DNA of 64,000 bases from Nesterenkonia alkaliphila (GTDB lineage: Bacteria; Actinomycetota; Actinomycetes; Actinomycetales; Micrococcaceae). The stretch covers positions 25,325-89,324 of the forward strand of contig NZ_WRPM01000098.1 of assembly GCF_009758175.1 (NCBI RefSeq), given 5' to 3'. The translations under genes were made by a program, and so were the position numbers. Shown here piece by piece: positions 39,145 through 47,240 of the stretch. Each line of letters starts with the position of its first letter. The stretch's first letter is position 1. Under the pieces are notes generated by a model. It searched no databases. It was not told where the DNA came from and saw nothing but the letters and a program-made list of their open reading frames with translations.

Positions 39145-39479
39145 CGATCTCCCGTGCTGCCAGGTGCCGCGAGACGGCCGCGCTTCTGGGGGAGGCCGGC
39201 ACTGCTGGCAAGGTGTGCACGAGGCGGACCCCCCGCCGCAGTGTTAGGGGACGTGTGCGCGGTGAGGCGGTGGGATTCGAGGGTGCCATCGGGGTGGGAC
39301 ACTTCGATATCGGTGGGACCGCCTATGGTCTCCACGATCTCGCTGATCGCATCGTCGACCTGATCCTGGCGGATCGGTGCGGCCACCAGGCGTTGCCCAT
39401 TGACGGTTGCAATCGCCATACCAGCGGCATTGACATCGAAGCGGACACGGTGCCTGCGGGGTTCATTGAGAGGACTCAT
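39141..39479 (-). CDS. Uncharacterised small cargo protein
   Basis: 112-residue protein. The core HRVRFDVNAAGMAIATVNGQ and RLVAAPIRQDQVDDAISEIV, then TDIEVSHPDGT, looks like a small alpha/beta domain, and the last 35 residues are low complexity. I chose the ATG at 39479 because CTGAGAGGT lies just before it; the open frame up to 39605 has no ribosome binding site. It overlaps the downstream gene by four bases and is divergent from the PD-(D/E)XK-like gene. Confidence 0.6.
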   Translation of the reverse strand: MSPLNEPRRHRVRFDVNAAGMAIATVNGQRLVAAPIRQDQVDDAISEIVETIGGPTDIEVSHPDGTLESHRLTAHTSPNTAAGGPPRAHLASSAGLPQKRGRLAAPGSTGDR

Positions 39480-39619
39480 ACCTCTCAGGTGCGCTGGGCC
39501 CCATCCTCTGCCCAGCTCTCTGGCCCTGGACTGCCCCGTCGTCCCCAAGACAGCCTCGCCTGCCTGCGAGTCTTCTAGCGTTCTGGCGACTGTGGCATGG
39601 GTCACTCTAGGGTGGGGGC

Positions 39620-40531
39620 ATGACTCGTTCGCTGCCGGAGAAGACCTTTGAGCACTGGTGCTCGATCCATCTCAGCTACCGCTATCGTGCGAAGCTGCGC
39701 ATGTGGTGGCCCCCAGACGGTGCCGATATTCAGATCGCCGGGTCCACAGCGCTGTTGGGGAAGCGATTCTGGTTGGAGCTGAAAACCACCGAGTGGGACA
39801 AACGCGCTGGCAGGCACCTACTTCCGGTCGATCTCGCACAACTCGACAAATATGGGCGCCAGACGGTTCCTGACTACTACGTCTTCGCGATACCGGTCTG
39901 GACCGGCATCCTCGGCGATACCCCTAGCCACCCATGGTTGAGACCGCTGGATCGTTCGGCCCTGGGATACCAGTCGCACTCCTCGACAAAGTGGTTCGCC
40001 GAATGGACCTGGGTCGTTCGTGGCAGCCACCTGCGGCGCATCCTGAGCACCCAGATCACCCGATACCGCCGGGGCCAGCGCAAGAGTAAACAGGCCACCA
40101 TCGCCCGGACAGATGGGACGACGTTGACACTCACCAGGGGCGTGGCAGATCTCGAGCAGATCTCCTGGCGTGGCTTCTGGAAGAAGATGGAGACCTGCGG
40201 AGACGACCAGTGGACTGCCCAATTTGTGCTTCCCCGTTCCGCGGTCACCGGTGGCACGGGCAGTAAGGCCAGTAGTCACGGTGCAGGCAGCGCCCAGGGC
40301 GCAGCACCCGGTGCCACCTCGCGCCAAGCACTCATAAGTGTTCTCGGCGGCCTGGATGAGGGCGCGGAACCAGCAGTGGATACCGCTGATGTGTACTCAC
40401 CACTCGAGCCGGGATCAGAGGAGTACATACTGACTCCAGAGGATGAAACACTGCGCGTGGCCGGGTTTGAGTGGGAAGATGAGCCCTCCCGCGGTCTGAT
40501 CTCCATGACCCCGGCGGCGCTGTCACTCTGA
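39620..40531 (+). CDS. Uncharacterised protein with PD-(D/E)XK nuclease-like motif
   Basis: 303-residue protein. The N-terminal third contains FEHWCSIHLSYRYRAKLRMW, then PPDGADIQIAG and RFWLELKTTEWD, i.e. D36...E53-x-K55 with a helix before it, the arrangement of PD-(D/E)XK nucleases. The middle is basic and Trp-rich (WFAEWTWVVRGSHLRRILST). A Ser/Gly/Ala linker follows and then an acidic C-terminal domain (EEYILTPEDETLRVAGFEWE). GGTGGGGGC precedes the ATG. The gene is in the cargo zone between the transfer blocks, where defence genes are often carried. Nuclease activity is inferred from the motif only. Confidence 0.7.
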   Translation: MTRSLPEKTFEHWCSIHLSYRYRAKLRMWWPPDGADIQIAGSTALLGKRFWLELKTTEWDKRAGRHLLPVDLAQLDKYGRQTVPDYYVFAIPVWTGILGDTPSHPWLRPLDRSALGYQSHSSTKWFAEWTWVVRGSHLRRILSTQITRYRRGQRKSKQATIARTDGTTLTLTRGVADLEQISWRGFWKKMETCGDDQWTAQFVLPRSAVTGGTGSKASSHGAGSAQGAAPGATSRQALISVLGGLDEGAEPAVDTADVYSPLEPGSEEYILTPEDETLRVAGFEWEDEPSRGLISMTPAALSL

Positions 40532-40663
40532 CCCGCCAGCGTTCGCTCGGCCCGTTACTCACCCCGATCCTTGCTGAGATGGTGGGCCGCGCCATAGCTA
40601 CGCCACTGCCGAGCACCGCGGAAATGCGCCCTCTGGGAATGACTGGGGTGTGGGCCCTTTTAG

Positions 40664-42383
40664 CCTCGATCCACCGATGAGGGGTGTGTCTGAAGCGGCG
40701 CGTTAACAAGGAAATGCCCGCCTGACCTGGGAAAATAGTGATGTCTAACGTCACAAGTTCCCAACCAGAAGGGCACACCTCTCAGGTGCTATTCAACCAT
40801 GCCCCAGCTGGGGTCTCCTATACCTTCGATGAGCCCAACCTCGTGTCGGCTGCTGGGCTAGCGCCGATGATGGCTCTGGCCCAGAATGCTGGGCTGGCTG
40901 AGTTGGCTCAAGACAGGGTCACGGTGCACCGCACTGGGGCCGATAAAGGCGCCAACGCTGGTGCGAAGGTCAGCTCGATCGTGGCCGGGATGGTCGCCGG
41001 TGCCGACAGCATCGATGACATGGACGTGCTGCGCCACGGCGGGATGAAGAGTTTGTTCGACTCGGTGTATGCGCCCTCCACGTTGGGGTCTCATCTACGG
41101 GCCTACACCTTCGGCCATGTCCGCCAGCTCGACGCGGTCGGCACCCGATTCCTGGCCTCGTTGGGCTCGTATGCGCCGCTGCTGCCGGTAGCGCCTTCAG
41201 CCACCGGGGCCGCGGCCATGACGTTTGTGGATATCGATGACACCGTCATCGAAGTCCACTCTGCCAAGAAGCAAGGAGCCGGGTTCGGCTATCAAGGTTC
41301 CCGGGGACTTAATGCCCTGCTGGCCACCGCTTCCACCGCTGAGGCCTCTCCTGTGGTGGTGGCCCAAAGGTTGCGCGAAGGCTCGGCCTATTCAGCCCGC
41401 GGTGCTTCCCGGATAGTCGGTGACGCCCTGGCCGCCACAGCCAAAATCCCGGGCACCTGCGGGCCTGTGGTGGTCCGGGCCGATTCGGCCTACTACAACG
41501 CCAAGGTCGCCAAAGCCGCCGCCGATGGCGGGGCCAAACTCTCGGTGACGGTGCGGATGAACAAGAGGGTCAAGACCGCCATCGCAGGCATCCAGGAGGA
41601 CGCGTGGACCAAGATCCAGTACAAGAACTCCATCTATGACGAGACCACCAAAACCTGGATTTCTGAGGCTGAGGTCGCTGAAGTGCCCTTCACCGCGTTC
41701 ACCTCAAAGAAGAAGTCCCTGCAGGTCACTGGCCGGCTCATCGTGCGCCGGGTGCTTGAGAAGAACGCCAAGAAACTGGCCGCCGGCCAAGACACGATCT
41801 TCGATGTCTACCGGCATCATGGGTTCTTCACCACCATCGATGCCTCAACGCTCGACACTGCGGCCGCGGACCGGGTCCACCGGGCCCATGCGGTGATCGA
41901 GCAGGTCAACGCCGAACTCAAAGCAGGCCCGCTGACGCATATGCCCTCCGGGGTCTTCCAGGCCAACGCGGCCTGGCTGGCGATCACCACCATGGCCCAT
42001 AACCTGATGCGTGCTACTGCTGCTGTCATCGGCGGGACCATGGCCCGAGCAAGGGCACTGACCCTGCGGCGCCGGATCATCAGCATCCCCGCACGGATCG
42101 CTCACCGGGCCAGGAAACTCATCCTGCATCTGCCCACCGACTGGAAATGGGCTGCCGCCTTCGAGGAACTCTGGGCCAAAGCTCTGGGCCCACCAGCAGC
42201 GGCGGCCAAGAGCACCTGATCACCCAGCCCTGCAGGGCACCAGGCCCAGGACACAGGAGATCCTCGGAAACCAGAAGTGGAACAGACCGGAGCATGGCCG
42301 GGACGCTACCGGCTGCCCACATCCCCCGCAGCCAAAATTCACCAACTCAATGACCCAACAAAGAACTCATCGGTGGATCGAGG
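40664..42383 (+). mobile_element. Intact IS1380-family insertion sequence
   Basis: A 1720-bp element with perfect 18-bp terminal inverted repeats CCTCGATCCACCGATGAG (40664-40681, and its complement at 42366-42383). TTTAG flanks both ends (40659-40663 and 42384-42388) as a 5-bp target duplication, so insertion was by ordinary transposition and is recent enough to keep the duplication. It carries one full transposase gene. It landed between the PD-(D/E)XK-like gene and the PQ-loop gene without breaking either. Confidence 0.93.
40741..42219 (+). CDS. IS1380-family DDE transposase
   Basis: 492-residue transposase from the ATG at 40741. DDE-type landmarks are FVDIDDTVIEVHSAKKQGAG with the first Asp, PVVVRADSAYYNAKV with the second Asp, and AHAVIEQVNAELKAGPLTHM with the Glu, all typical of IS1380. 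The C-terminal helix AWLAITTMAHNLMRA also matches. Full length and no frameshift, so likely active. Confidence 0.93.
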   Translation: MSNVTSSQPEGHTSQVLFNHAPAGVSYTFDEPNLVSAAGLAPMMALAQNAGLAELAQDRVTVHRTGADKGANAGAKVSSIVAGMVAGADSIDDMDVLRHGGMKSLFDSVYAPSTLGSHLRAYTFGHVRQLDAVGTRFLASLGSYAPLLPVAPSATGAAAMTFVDIDDTVIEVHSAKKQGAGFGYQGSRGLNALLATASTAEASPVVVAQRLREGSAYSARGASRIVGDALAATAKIPGTCGPVVVRADSAYYNAKVAKAAADGGAKLSVTVRMNKRVKTAIAGIQEDAWTKIQYKNSIYDETTKTWISEAEVAEVPFTAFTSKKKSLQVTGRLIVRRVLEKNAKKLAAGQDTIFDVYRHHGFFTTIDASTLDTAAADRVHRAHAVIEQVNAELKAGPLTHMPSGVFQANAAWLAITTMAHNLMRATAAVIGGTMARARALTLRRRIISIPARIAHRARKLILHLPTDWKWAAAFEELWAKALGPPAAAAKST

Positions 42384-42384
42384 T

Positions 42385-42834
42385 TTAGCGTGGCCGGAGT
42401 TGGCGCAGTGCGCGGGCGTCGTCCAGGGAGAAGATCGTCACCCCATGTGGTCGTGAGGCCGATGTACAGCTCATCAGGGAGCCGAAGCCGGCAGGATTGG
42501 TGATGAAAATCTTGTGCCATGCCCCCGCAGCACAGTCTCGACACTGCGGCTGAGCTCTCGATCTGAGCCGACGCCCCCGCACAAGGAGAACGATCGTGCA
42601 CACCGCTAACGGTGCGTTGATGAACCCAGGGGCTCCCGTCCAGAACGCATCGGCCAGTACCGCATAGAGGCCCCAGATCGCGGCATTAGCGATCACACAG
42701 ACTTGGGTGAGCAGGCTGATGCCCTCCAGACGATTCGGCCGGTGCCGGTTCGCCCAGGTCCGCCTAGCTTGGGGCAAGAACAGCAGGAAAGCTAGGACCG
42801 TCCCGCAGGCACCAACCCACGTCGTCAGCTCCAC
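42385..42834 (-). CDS. PQ-loop (SemiSWEET-like) membrane protein with extra C-terminal tail
   Basis: 149-residue protein. Residues 1-88 form one three-helix PQ-loop unit: TTWVGACGTVLAFLLFLPQA, GISLLTQVCVIANAAIWGLY, INAPLAVCTIVLLV. Single-unit SemiSWEETs work as dimers to move sugars. The usual length is about 90; here 60 polar residues follow (SRAQPQCRDCAAGAWHKIF and on). The TAA stop falls in the IS1380 target duplication, but since that sequence existed before insertion the frame was not shortened by the IS. The tail may be read-through of an older junction. Confidence 0.7.
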   Translation of the reverse strand: MELTTWVGACGTVLAFLLFLPQARRTWANRHRPNRLEGISLLTQVCVIANAAIWGLYAVLADAFWTGAPGFINAPLAVCTIVLLVRGRRLRSRAQPQCRDCAAGAWHKIFITNPAGFGSLMSCTSASRPHGVTIFSLDDARALRQLRPR

Positions 42835-43092
42835 GAAGGTCTTCTACGTTCCTAAATATCTGGGAGTTGCTTGGTGGTTGCTGTCGCTAGATCCGCGTCG
42901 TCGTGGGTGGCTTCCATGCCACCAAGGTGTGCCCAAGGAACGACGATGCCGAGTGCTGGCCTGCTCAGAGAACCTGACGAGCGACCACGATTGCCGATGA
43001 ACGGCCTGGAACCTCGACAGGTTAAGGGAGTAGCTGAACTTGTGTGCGTCTCCTGGCTTCCGGCGACCTCAAACGTTCGACAAGAGTGTTAG

Positions 43093-43114
43093 TATCTGCG
43101 TATGGATGCAGATA
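43093..43114. promoter_or_regulatory. Operator-like palindrome over the arsR start codon
   Basis: TATCTGC-GTATGGAT-GCAGATA is a perfect 7-8-7 inverted repeat covering the ATG at 43102. No ribosome binding site precedes that ATG, so the transcript may be leaderless and the palindrome may overlap the promoter start. ArsR/SmtB repressors bind such sites in their own promoters. Confidence 0.6.
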
Positions 43115-43491
43115 AGAAGATTTGTGGCGTGCATCCGGCCTCGGAGTACGTCGAGCTGGCCGGCGAGGTGCTGGGGCTGTTGTCTGATCCGACGAGGATC
43201 AGGATCGTGCTCGCGTTACGCCAAGCCGACGAGTTGCCGGTGAACGCGCTGGCGGAGATCGTCGGAAAGAAACCTTCCGGTGTCTCGCAACACCTGGCCA
43301 GGCTCAGGATGGCCAGGATGGTCACCACTCGCCACGAGGGCACGAGGGTGCTCTACCGGCTCACCGACGAGCACGCGGTTACGCTGGTGGTCGAGGCGAT
43401 CAAGCAGGCCGAGCACGCTGTCGCCAACGGGCAGATCCCGCCGCACCACCACACGCCTCAGCACCCCGGCCCCGGACCTGTCGACATCTGA
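43102..43491 (+). CDS. ArsR/SmtB-family metal-sensing repressor
   Basis: 129-residue winged-helix repressor. The N-terminus has ICGVHPASEYVELAGEVLGLL, the HTH covers LPVNALAEIVGKKPSGVSQHL, and the wing is TTRHEGTRVLYRLTDEH. The C-terminus ends with a His-rich tail (PPHHHTPQHPG). A His-rich extension and C-terminal alpha5 His residues are found in nickel/cobalt sensors such as NmtR and KmtR, so Ni or Co is a fair guess; Cd, Zn and As are possible. It precedes an MFS exporter by 16 bases. Binding of metal would release the palindrome at its start. Confidence 0.9.
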   Translation: MDADKKICGVHPASEYVELAGEVLGLLSDPTRIRIVLALRQADELPVNALAEIVGKKPSGVSQHLARLRMARMVTTRHEGTRVLYRLTDEHAVTLVVEAIKQAEHAVANGQIPPHHHTPQHPGPGPVDI

Positions 43492-43507
43492 GCCTGAGGC
43501 GCGGCGC

Positions 43508-44746
43508 ATGTTTGCTGTTCTGCGGAACCCGACGTACGCGAAGCTTTTCAGCGCGCAGATCATTGCCCTGCTCGGCACGGGGTTGCTCACTGTCGCCCTC
43601 GGTCTGCTTGCCTTTGACATCGCCGGCGGGGATGCCGGGGTAGTAATGGGGGTGGCGATGACGATCAAGATGGTCGCCTACGTTGCCGTTGCCCCTAGCA
43701 TTGCTGCCCTCGTCGCACGGCTCTCGCGCAAGCCGGTGCTCATCATTGCTGACCTGGTACGGGCGGGGGTGGCGGTGTCGCTGCCGTTCGTGTCCGAGGC
43801 GTGGCAGATCTACCTCCTGATCTTCCTCCTGCAATCGGCTTCCGCGACGTTCACCCCCGCGTTCCAGGCTGTGATTCCGTCGGTGCTGCCCGACGAGGAT
43901 GAGTACACCCATGCCTTGTCGCTGTCGCGGTTGGCCTATGATCTCGAATCGCTGGTCAGCCCGATGCTCGCCGCCGCGCTGCTCACGGTCATCAGTTATC
44001 ACAACCTGTTCATCGGCACCGTGATCGGGTTCCTGGCCTCCGCCGTCCTGGTGGTCGCTTCCCGGTTTCCGCGCATTGATGCTCCGCCCCCGTCGGGTTT
44101 CTTCGATCGGCTCACCCGCGGGGTACGGGCGTTCTGGGCCAGTGGCGAGCTGCGCGGACTGATCGGGCTGAACCTCGTCGTCGCGACCTCGACCGCGATG
44201 GTGATCGTCAACACCGTCGTTCTCGTCCAGGGTGACCTCGGCCGCTCGCAGCCCGATGTTGCGCTGCTGCTGGGCGCGTATGGAGGCGGGTCGATGATCG
44301 TTGCCCTCTGTATCCCGAAGCTACTCGAACACCTCTCGGATCTGCGGGTCATGCTCGCTGGCGGCATCGCCCCCCCGATCCTGCTGCTCACTGCGGTTGG
44401 CGTGATGGCATGGATGGACGGCACCCCGCAATGGATCGCGCTCTTCGTTCTCTGGGTGCTGCTGGGGGCGGCGACCTCGACTATCCTCACCCCGTCAGCG
44501 CGACTCTTACGACGCAACAGCAGCGAGCAGGCCCGCCCGGTCGTGTTCGCCGCGCAGTTCTCCCTCTCCCACGCCTGCTTCCTCATCACCTACCCTCTCG
44601 CCGGAGCTCTCGGGGCCGCCATCGGGCTCCCTGCGGTCGCGCTCGTTCTTGTCGGTATCGGCGTGATCGGAGCCGCCACCGCACTGATGACCTGGCGCAC
44701 GATCCCCGCCCGTACGAGCAAGACACACTCCCAGACCAGCGCTTGA
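43508..44746 (+). CDS. MFS exporter, probably metal resistance
   Basis: 412-residue major facilitator with about 12 membrane segments; LRNPTYAKLFSAQIIALLGT at the start and ARLSRKPVLIIADLVRAGVA in the first cytoplasmic loop match the drug/metal H+ antiporter type. Resemblance to NreB-like nickel exporters is likely from the paired ArsR-type sensor, but this is inferred from context. The ATG at 43508 follows arsR by 16 bases, so the two are one unit. Base use is like that of a typical actinobacterium. Confidence 0.82.
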   Translation: MFAVLRNPTYAKLFSAQIIALLGTGLLTVALGLLAFDIAGGDAGVVMGVAMTIKMVAYVAVAPSIAALVARLSRKPVLIIADLVRAGVAVSLPFVSEAWQIYLLIFLLQSASATFTPAFQAVIPSVLPDEDEYTHALSLSRLAYDLESLVSPMLAAALLTVISYHNLFIGTVIGFLASAVLVVASRFPRIDAPPPSGFFDRLTRGVRAFWASGELRGLIGLNLVVATSTAMVIVNTVVLVQGDLGRSQPDVALLLGAYGGGSMIVALCIPKLLEHLSDLRVMLAGGIAPPILLLTAVGVMAWMDGTPQWIALFVLWVLLGAATSTILTPSARLLRRNSSEQARPVVFAAQFSLSHACFLITYPLAGALGAAIGLPAVALVLVGIGVIGAATALMTWRTIPARTSKTHSQTSA

Positions 44747-44782
44747 CCACGCACCAACTATGGACAATCCGTGGAACGCCAG

Positions 44783-44800
44783 CCACCCGATACAGGGTGG
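44783..44800. terminator. Short hairpin between converging MFS and virB4 genes
   Basis: CCACCC pairs with GGGTGG around a 6-base loop in the 78-base gap between converging stops. It may terminate one or both transcripts; no T-run follows. Confidence 0.4.
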
Positions 44801-44824
44801 TGACCCGCATCTTCTCGCGAACTT

Positions 44825-46303
44825 CTAGGTTTTGCCGAGGTAGCGGGCATCGGTCCGGAAGAGTTCCAGCTCCTTGGCGTGTAGTTGCTGTTGGACGACG
44901 AAGCTGCGTTCCTTGATCTTCCATAGCCCTTGACCTACGCCGAGGGTCGGTAGCAGTTTGCGTTCGGTTCTGGTCAATCCCAAGGTCGAGGCGGTTACCC
45001 CGAGTTGGTCGGATTCCTGCCGGTAGATCACTCGGGTCTCGGCATTGGCTAACAGGGAGTTCGCTAGGGCGCGCATGGCTGAGCCGCTATCACCGACGTT
45101 TTCCAGGTCGGTCAACTTATGGAAGATCAGGACATTGGCGATCCCGTAGTGGCGGGCCAGTCGCCAGTGAGCGTCCATGCGCCGTAGTAGGGCGGGTTGA
45201 TTCATCAGCCGCCAGGCCTCGTCGTAGATCACCCACCGTTGTCCGCCGGTGGGGTCCAGCAGTGCTGATTCCATCCAGGCTGAGGAACAGGTCATCAGCA
45301 CGGAGATCAGAGTGCTGTTCTCGGTGACCCGGGAGAGATCCAGGGAGATCATCGGCAAGGTGGGGTCGAAGGTGACCGTGGAGGGCCCATCGAAGAGTCC
45401 AGCGAGATCGCCGCGAATCAAGCGCCGCAGTCCGTGGCCGAGCACGCGCCCGTCCTCAGCTAAGCGCCCATCCGGGTCCTCGGAAGGGGAGAGGATATGG
45501 TCGACGACCATCGGCAGGATCGGCGTGGAGTTCTCGCGCACCGCCTCAGCCAGAGCAGTATCGATAGCCGTGTGTTCCAGTGGGGTCAGTGCACGGGCGA
45601 GGACGACTTCGGCCAGAGCGCCGATGAGATCCCGACGACGGGAGGACACGGTGGTCTTCCATTCCTCATCGCTCATCCCGGCAGGCCGGTAACCCTCATC
45701 CAGCGGGTTCAGCCGCGTGCTGAGCCCATGGCCCAGGGTGATGGCTTTGCCGCCGAGGGCTTGCGCGACGGCGGTGTGTTCCCCTTTCGGGTCTCCGGGG
45801 ACGTAGACGCGTCGGCCAAACGGTAAGCTGCGGGTGTAGAGGCTCTTGGCCAGTGATGACTTGCCCGATCCGACGATCCCGGCAAGGACTAGGTTGGGGG
45901 CGGTGATCAGGCCCTGGGAGTAGAGCACCCAGGGGTCATAGACGAAACTTCCCCCGGAGTAGAGGTCCTGGCCGATGAAGACCCCGTTGCTGCCCAGCCC
46001 TCCCTCGGCCAGGAAGGGGTAGGCTCCGGCCAGGGTCGCGCTGGTGTCCTGGTGGCGGGGAAGCCGGAACCGGCCCGGGGTGCGCAGCATGGCCGGACCC
46101 GGTTCACCGGCGGAGGGCAGGTAGTGGGTATTGCGCCGCTCGGCCCGGGCGGCCTCCGCCTCAGCTTGGGCTTCGGCTTTGCGGGTACGCCGCTGTTCGG
46201 CCAGGACCTCCGCGGCGGCGTGACGGCGCCGTTGACGTGCCCGGCGACGCTCTTTCGCCGGAGTCACCAGCACCGAGGTGTGCAGACGCTCGGTATCACT
46301 CAT
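44825..46303 (-). CDS. VirB4-like type IV secretion ATPase
   Basis: 492-residue ATPase that powers the conjugation channel. A basic helical N-terminus (VTPAKERRRARQRRRHAAAE) precedes the nucleotide domain. Walker A is GIVGSGKSS at 142-150, then VYVPGDPKGEHTAVAQALGG. Walker B is RWVIYDEAWRLMNQPALL, followed by YGIANVLIFHKLTDLENVGD, typical of VirB4/TraC/TrsE. It is shorter than full VirB4 (about 800), because the N-terminal half is encoded separately, as in the SCO6880-type elements. The ATG overlaps the upstream stop by four bases. It ends block 1 of the transfer genes. Confidence 0.92.
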   Translation of the reverse strand: MSDTERLHTSVLVTPAKERRRARQRRRHAAAEVLAEQRRTRKAEAQAEAEAARAERRNTHYLPSAGEPGPAMLRTPGRFRLPRHQDTSATLAGAYPFLAEGGLGSNGVFIGQDLYSGGSFVYDPWVLYSQGLITAPNLVLAGIVGSGKSSLAKSLYTRSLPFGRRVYVPGDPKGEHTAVAQALGGKAITLGHGLSTRLNPLDEGYRPAGMSDEEWKTTVSSRRRDLIGALAEVVLARALTPLEHTAIDTALAEAVRENSTPILPMVVDHILSPSEDPDGRLAEDGRVLGHGLRRLIRGDLAGLFDGPSTVTFDPTLPMISLDLSRVTENSTLISVLMTCSSAWMESALLDPTGGQRWVIYDEAWRLMNQPALLRRMDAHWRLARHYGIANVLIFHKLTDLENVGDSGSAMRALANSLLANAETRVIYRQESDQLGVTASTLGLTRTERKLLPTLGVGQGLWKIKERSFVVQQQLHAKELELFRTDARYLGKT

Positions 46304-47190
46304 AGGGACACCCCGCGCTGCTGGGTGTCGGTGGTGCCACGGTGGGTGAACCAGGTGTTTTCCTGCGGTGCCCGGCCGGCGCGTTCACCAACCTCGGTAG
46401 CAGGCCCCACGGCTGCACTTGGGGCGGGAGCTGGTGCTGTGCTTTTGTTCAGCAATGTCGGGTCCGGGGTGGGCCCTCGGTTCCCGGTGGCCCGGTGTGT
46501 GGGGACCAGCCCGTTGGACGGGGGGTCGGGGAGCTGATCGGCGGGGTGGATCGTGTGATGCCGGTAGAGGCCGACGTGGCCCAGGGCGTGGTTGTGGACC
46601 ATTCGGTATTCGCCCAGATCGGTTTCCTGATCCAGTGACCCTGCCGGTGGATGGTCGTAGACGTGACCGTCTTCCATGGCCACATCGGTGGTCTCTGTTC
46701 CGTAGTCGAAGCCTGATAGATGCTCGATCGCGGCATCCGGGCCATCGGTGTCGATGACATCGAGGACGTCGTCGGCCTCGGAGCCTTGCAGGAAGACCAC
46801 GCTGAGCCACCGTTGGGCAGGCTCGGCTTCGACGGTGACCGGGGGAGGGGCCCAGGCGATGCGGCCACTGTGACCGGTGGCGGCATCGAGGTGGGTTTCT
46901 GCTTCATCGAGCAGTCCGGAGGCCTTGTGTAGTTCTGCTGCTGCGGCTTGGGCAGCATGGGCTCCCAGCAGGGTGTTGCCCTCGTCGTCGCGGGCTCGCC
47001 CCAGGTTGCTGGTGTGGGCGGTAGCGACTTGGTTGAGCACCTGGCTGAGACGCCGAGTGGTGGCCAACAGTTCTCCCATGACGGGGTAGGTATCCGCGGG
47101 GGTCTCGAAGCTGCCGGTGGAATGGGCGAGGCCGCGCAGGGCTTCGCTGGCTTCGGCGGCGTCGGTGAGGGGGTCGTTGAATGTCGGCAT
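46300..47190 (-). CDS. Uncharacterised conjugation-operon protein
   Basis: 296-residue soluble protein between the SCO6880-like and VirB4-like genes. The first 110 residues are helical and Ala-rich (RRLSQVLNQVATAHTSNLGR, AAELHKASGLLDEAETHLDA). The middle has Asp-rich sequence (SEADDVLDVIDTDGPDAAIE). The tail is Pro/Ala-rich. The helical part could be a coiled coil that binds the ATPase, but I recognise no family. Start at the ATG 47190; a GTG at 47199 is also possible. The overlap with virB4 supports a role in transfer. Confidence 0.75.
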   Translation of the reverse strand: MPTFNDPLTDAAEASEALRGLAHSTGSFETPADTYPVMGELLATTRRLSQVLNQVATAHTSNLGRARDDEGNTLLGAHAAQAAAAELHKASGLLDEAETHLDAATGHSGRIAWAPPPVTVEAEPAQRWLSVVFLQGSEADDVLDVIDTDGPDAAIEHLSGFDYGTETTDVAMEDGHVYDHPPAGSLDQETDLGEYRMVHNHALGHVGLYRHHTIHPADQLPDPPSNGLVPTHRATGNRGPTPDPTLLNKSTAPAPAPSAAVGPATEVGERAGRAPQENTWFTHRGTTDTQQRGVSL

Positions 47191-47240
47191 GGGTCTCACT
47201 CACATAGGGGCTTGGGTACAGGGAAGGTCCGAGGCCGGTG

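Noticed and set aside
42385..42500. PQ-loop gene truncated by the IS1380 insertion
   Set aside because: The stop codon lies in TTTAG, which was part of the target before insertion, so the frame would end there in the empty site too.
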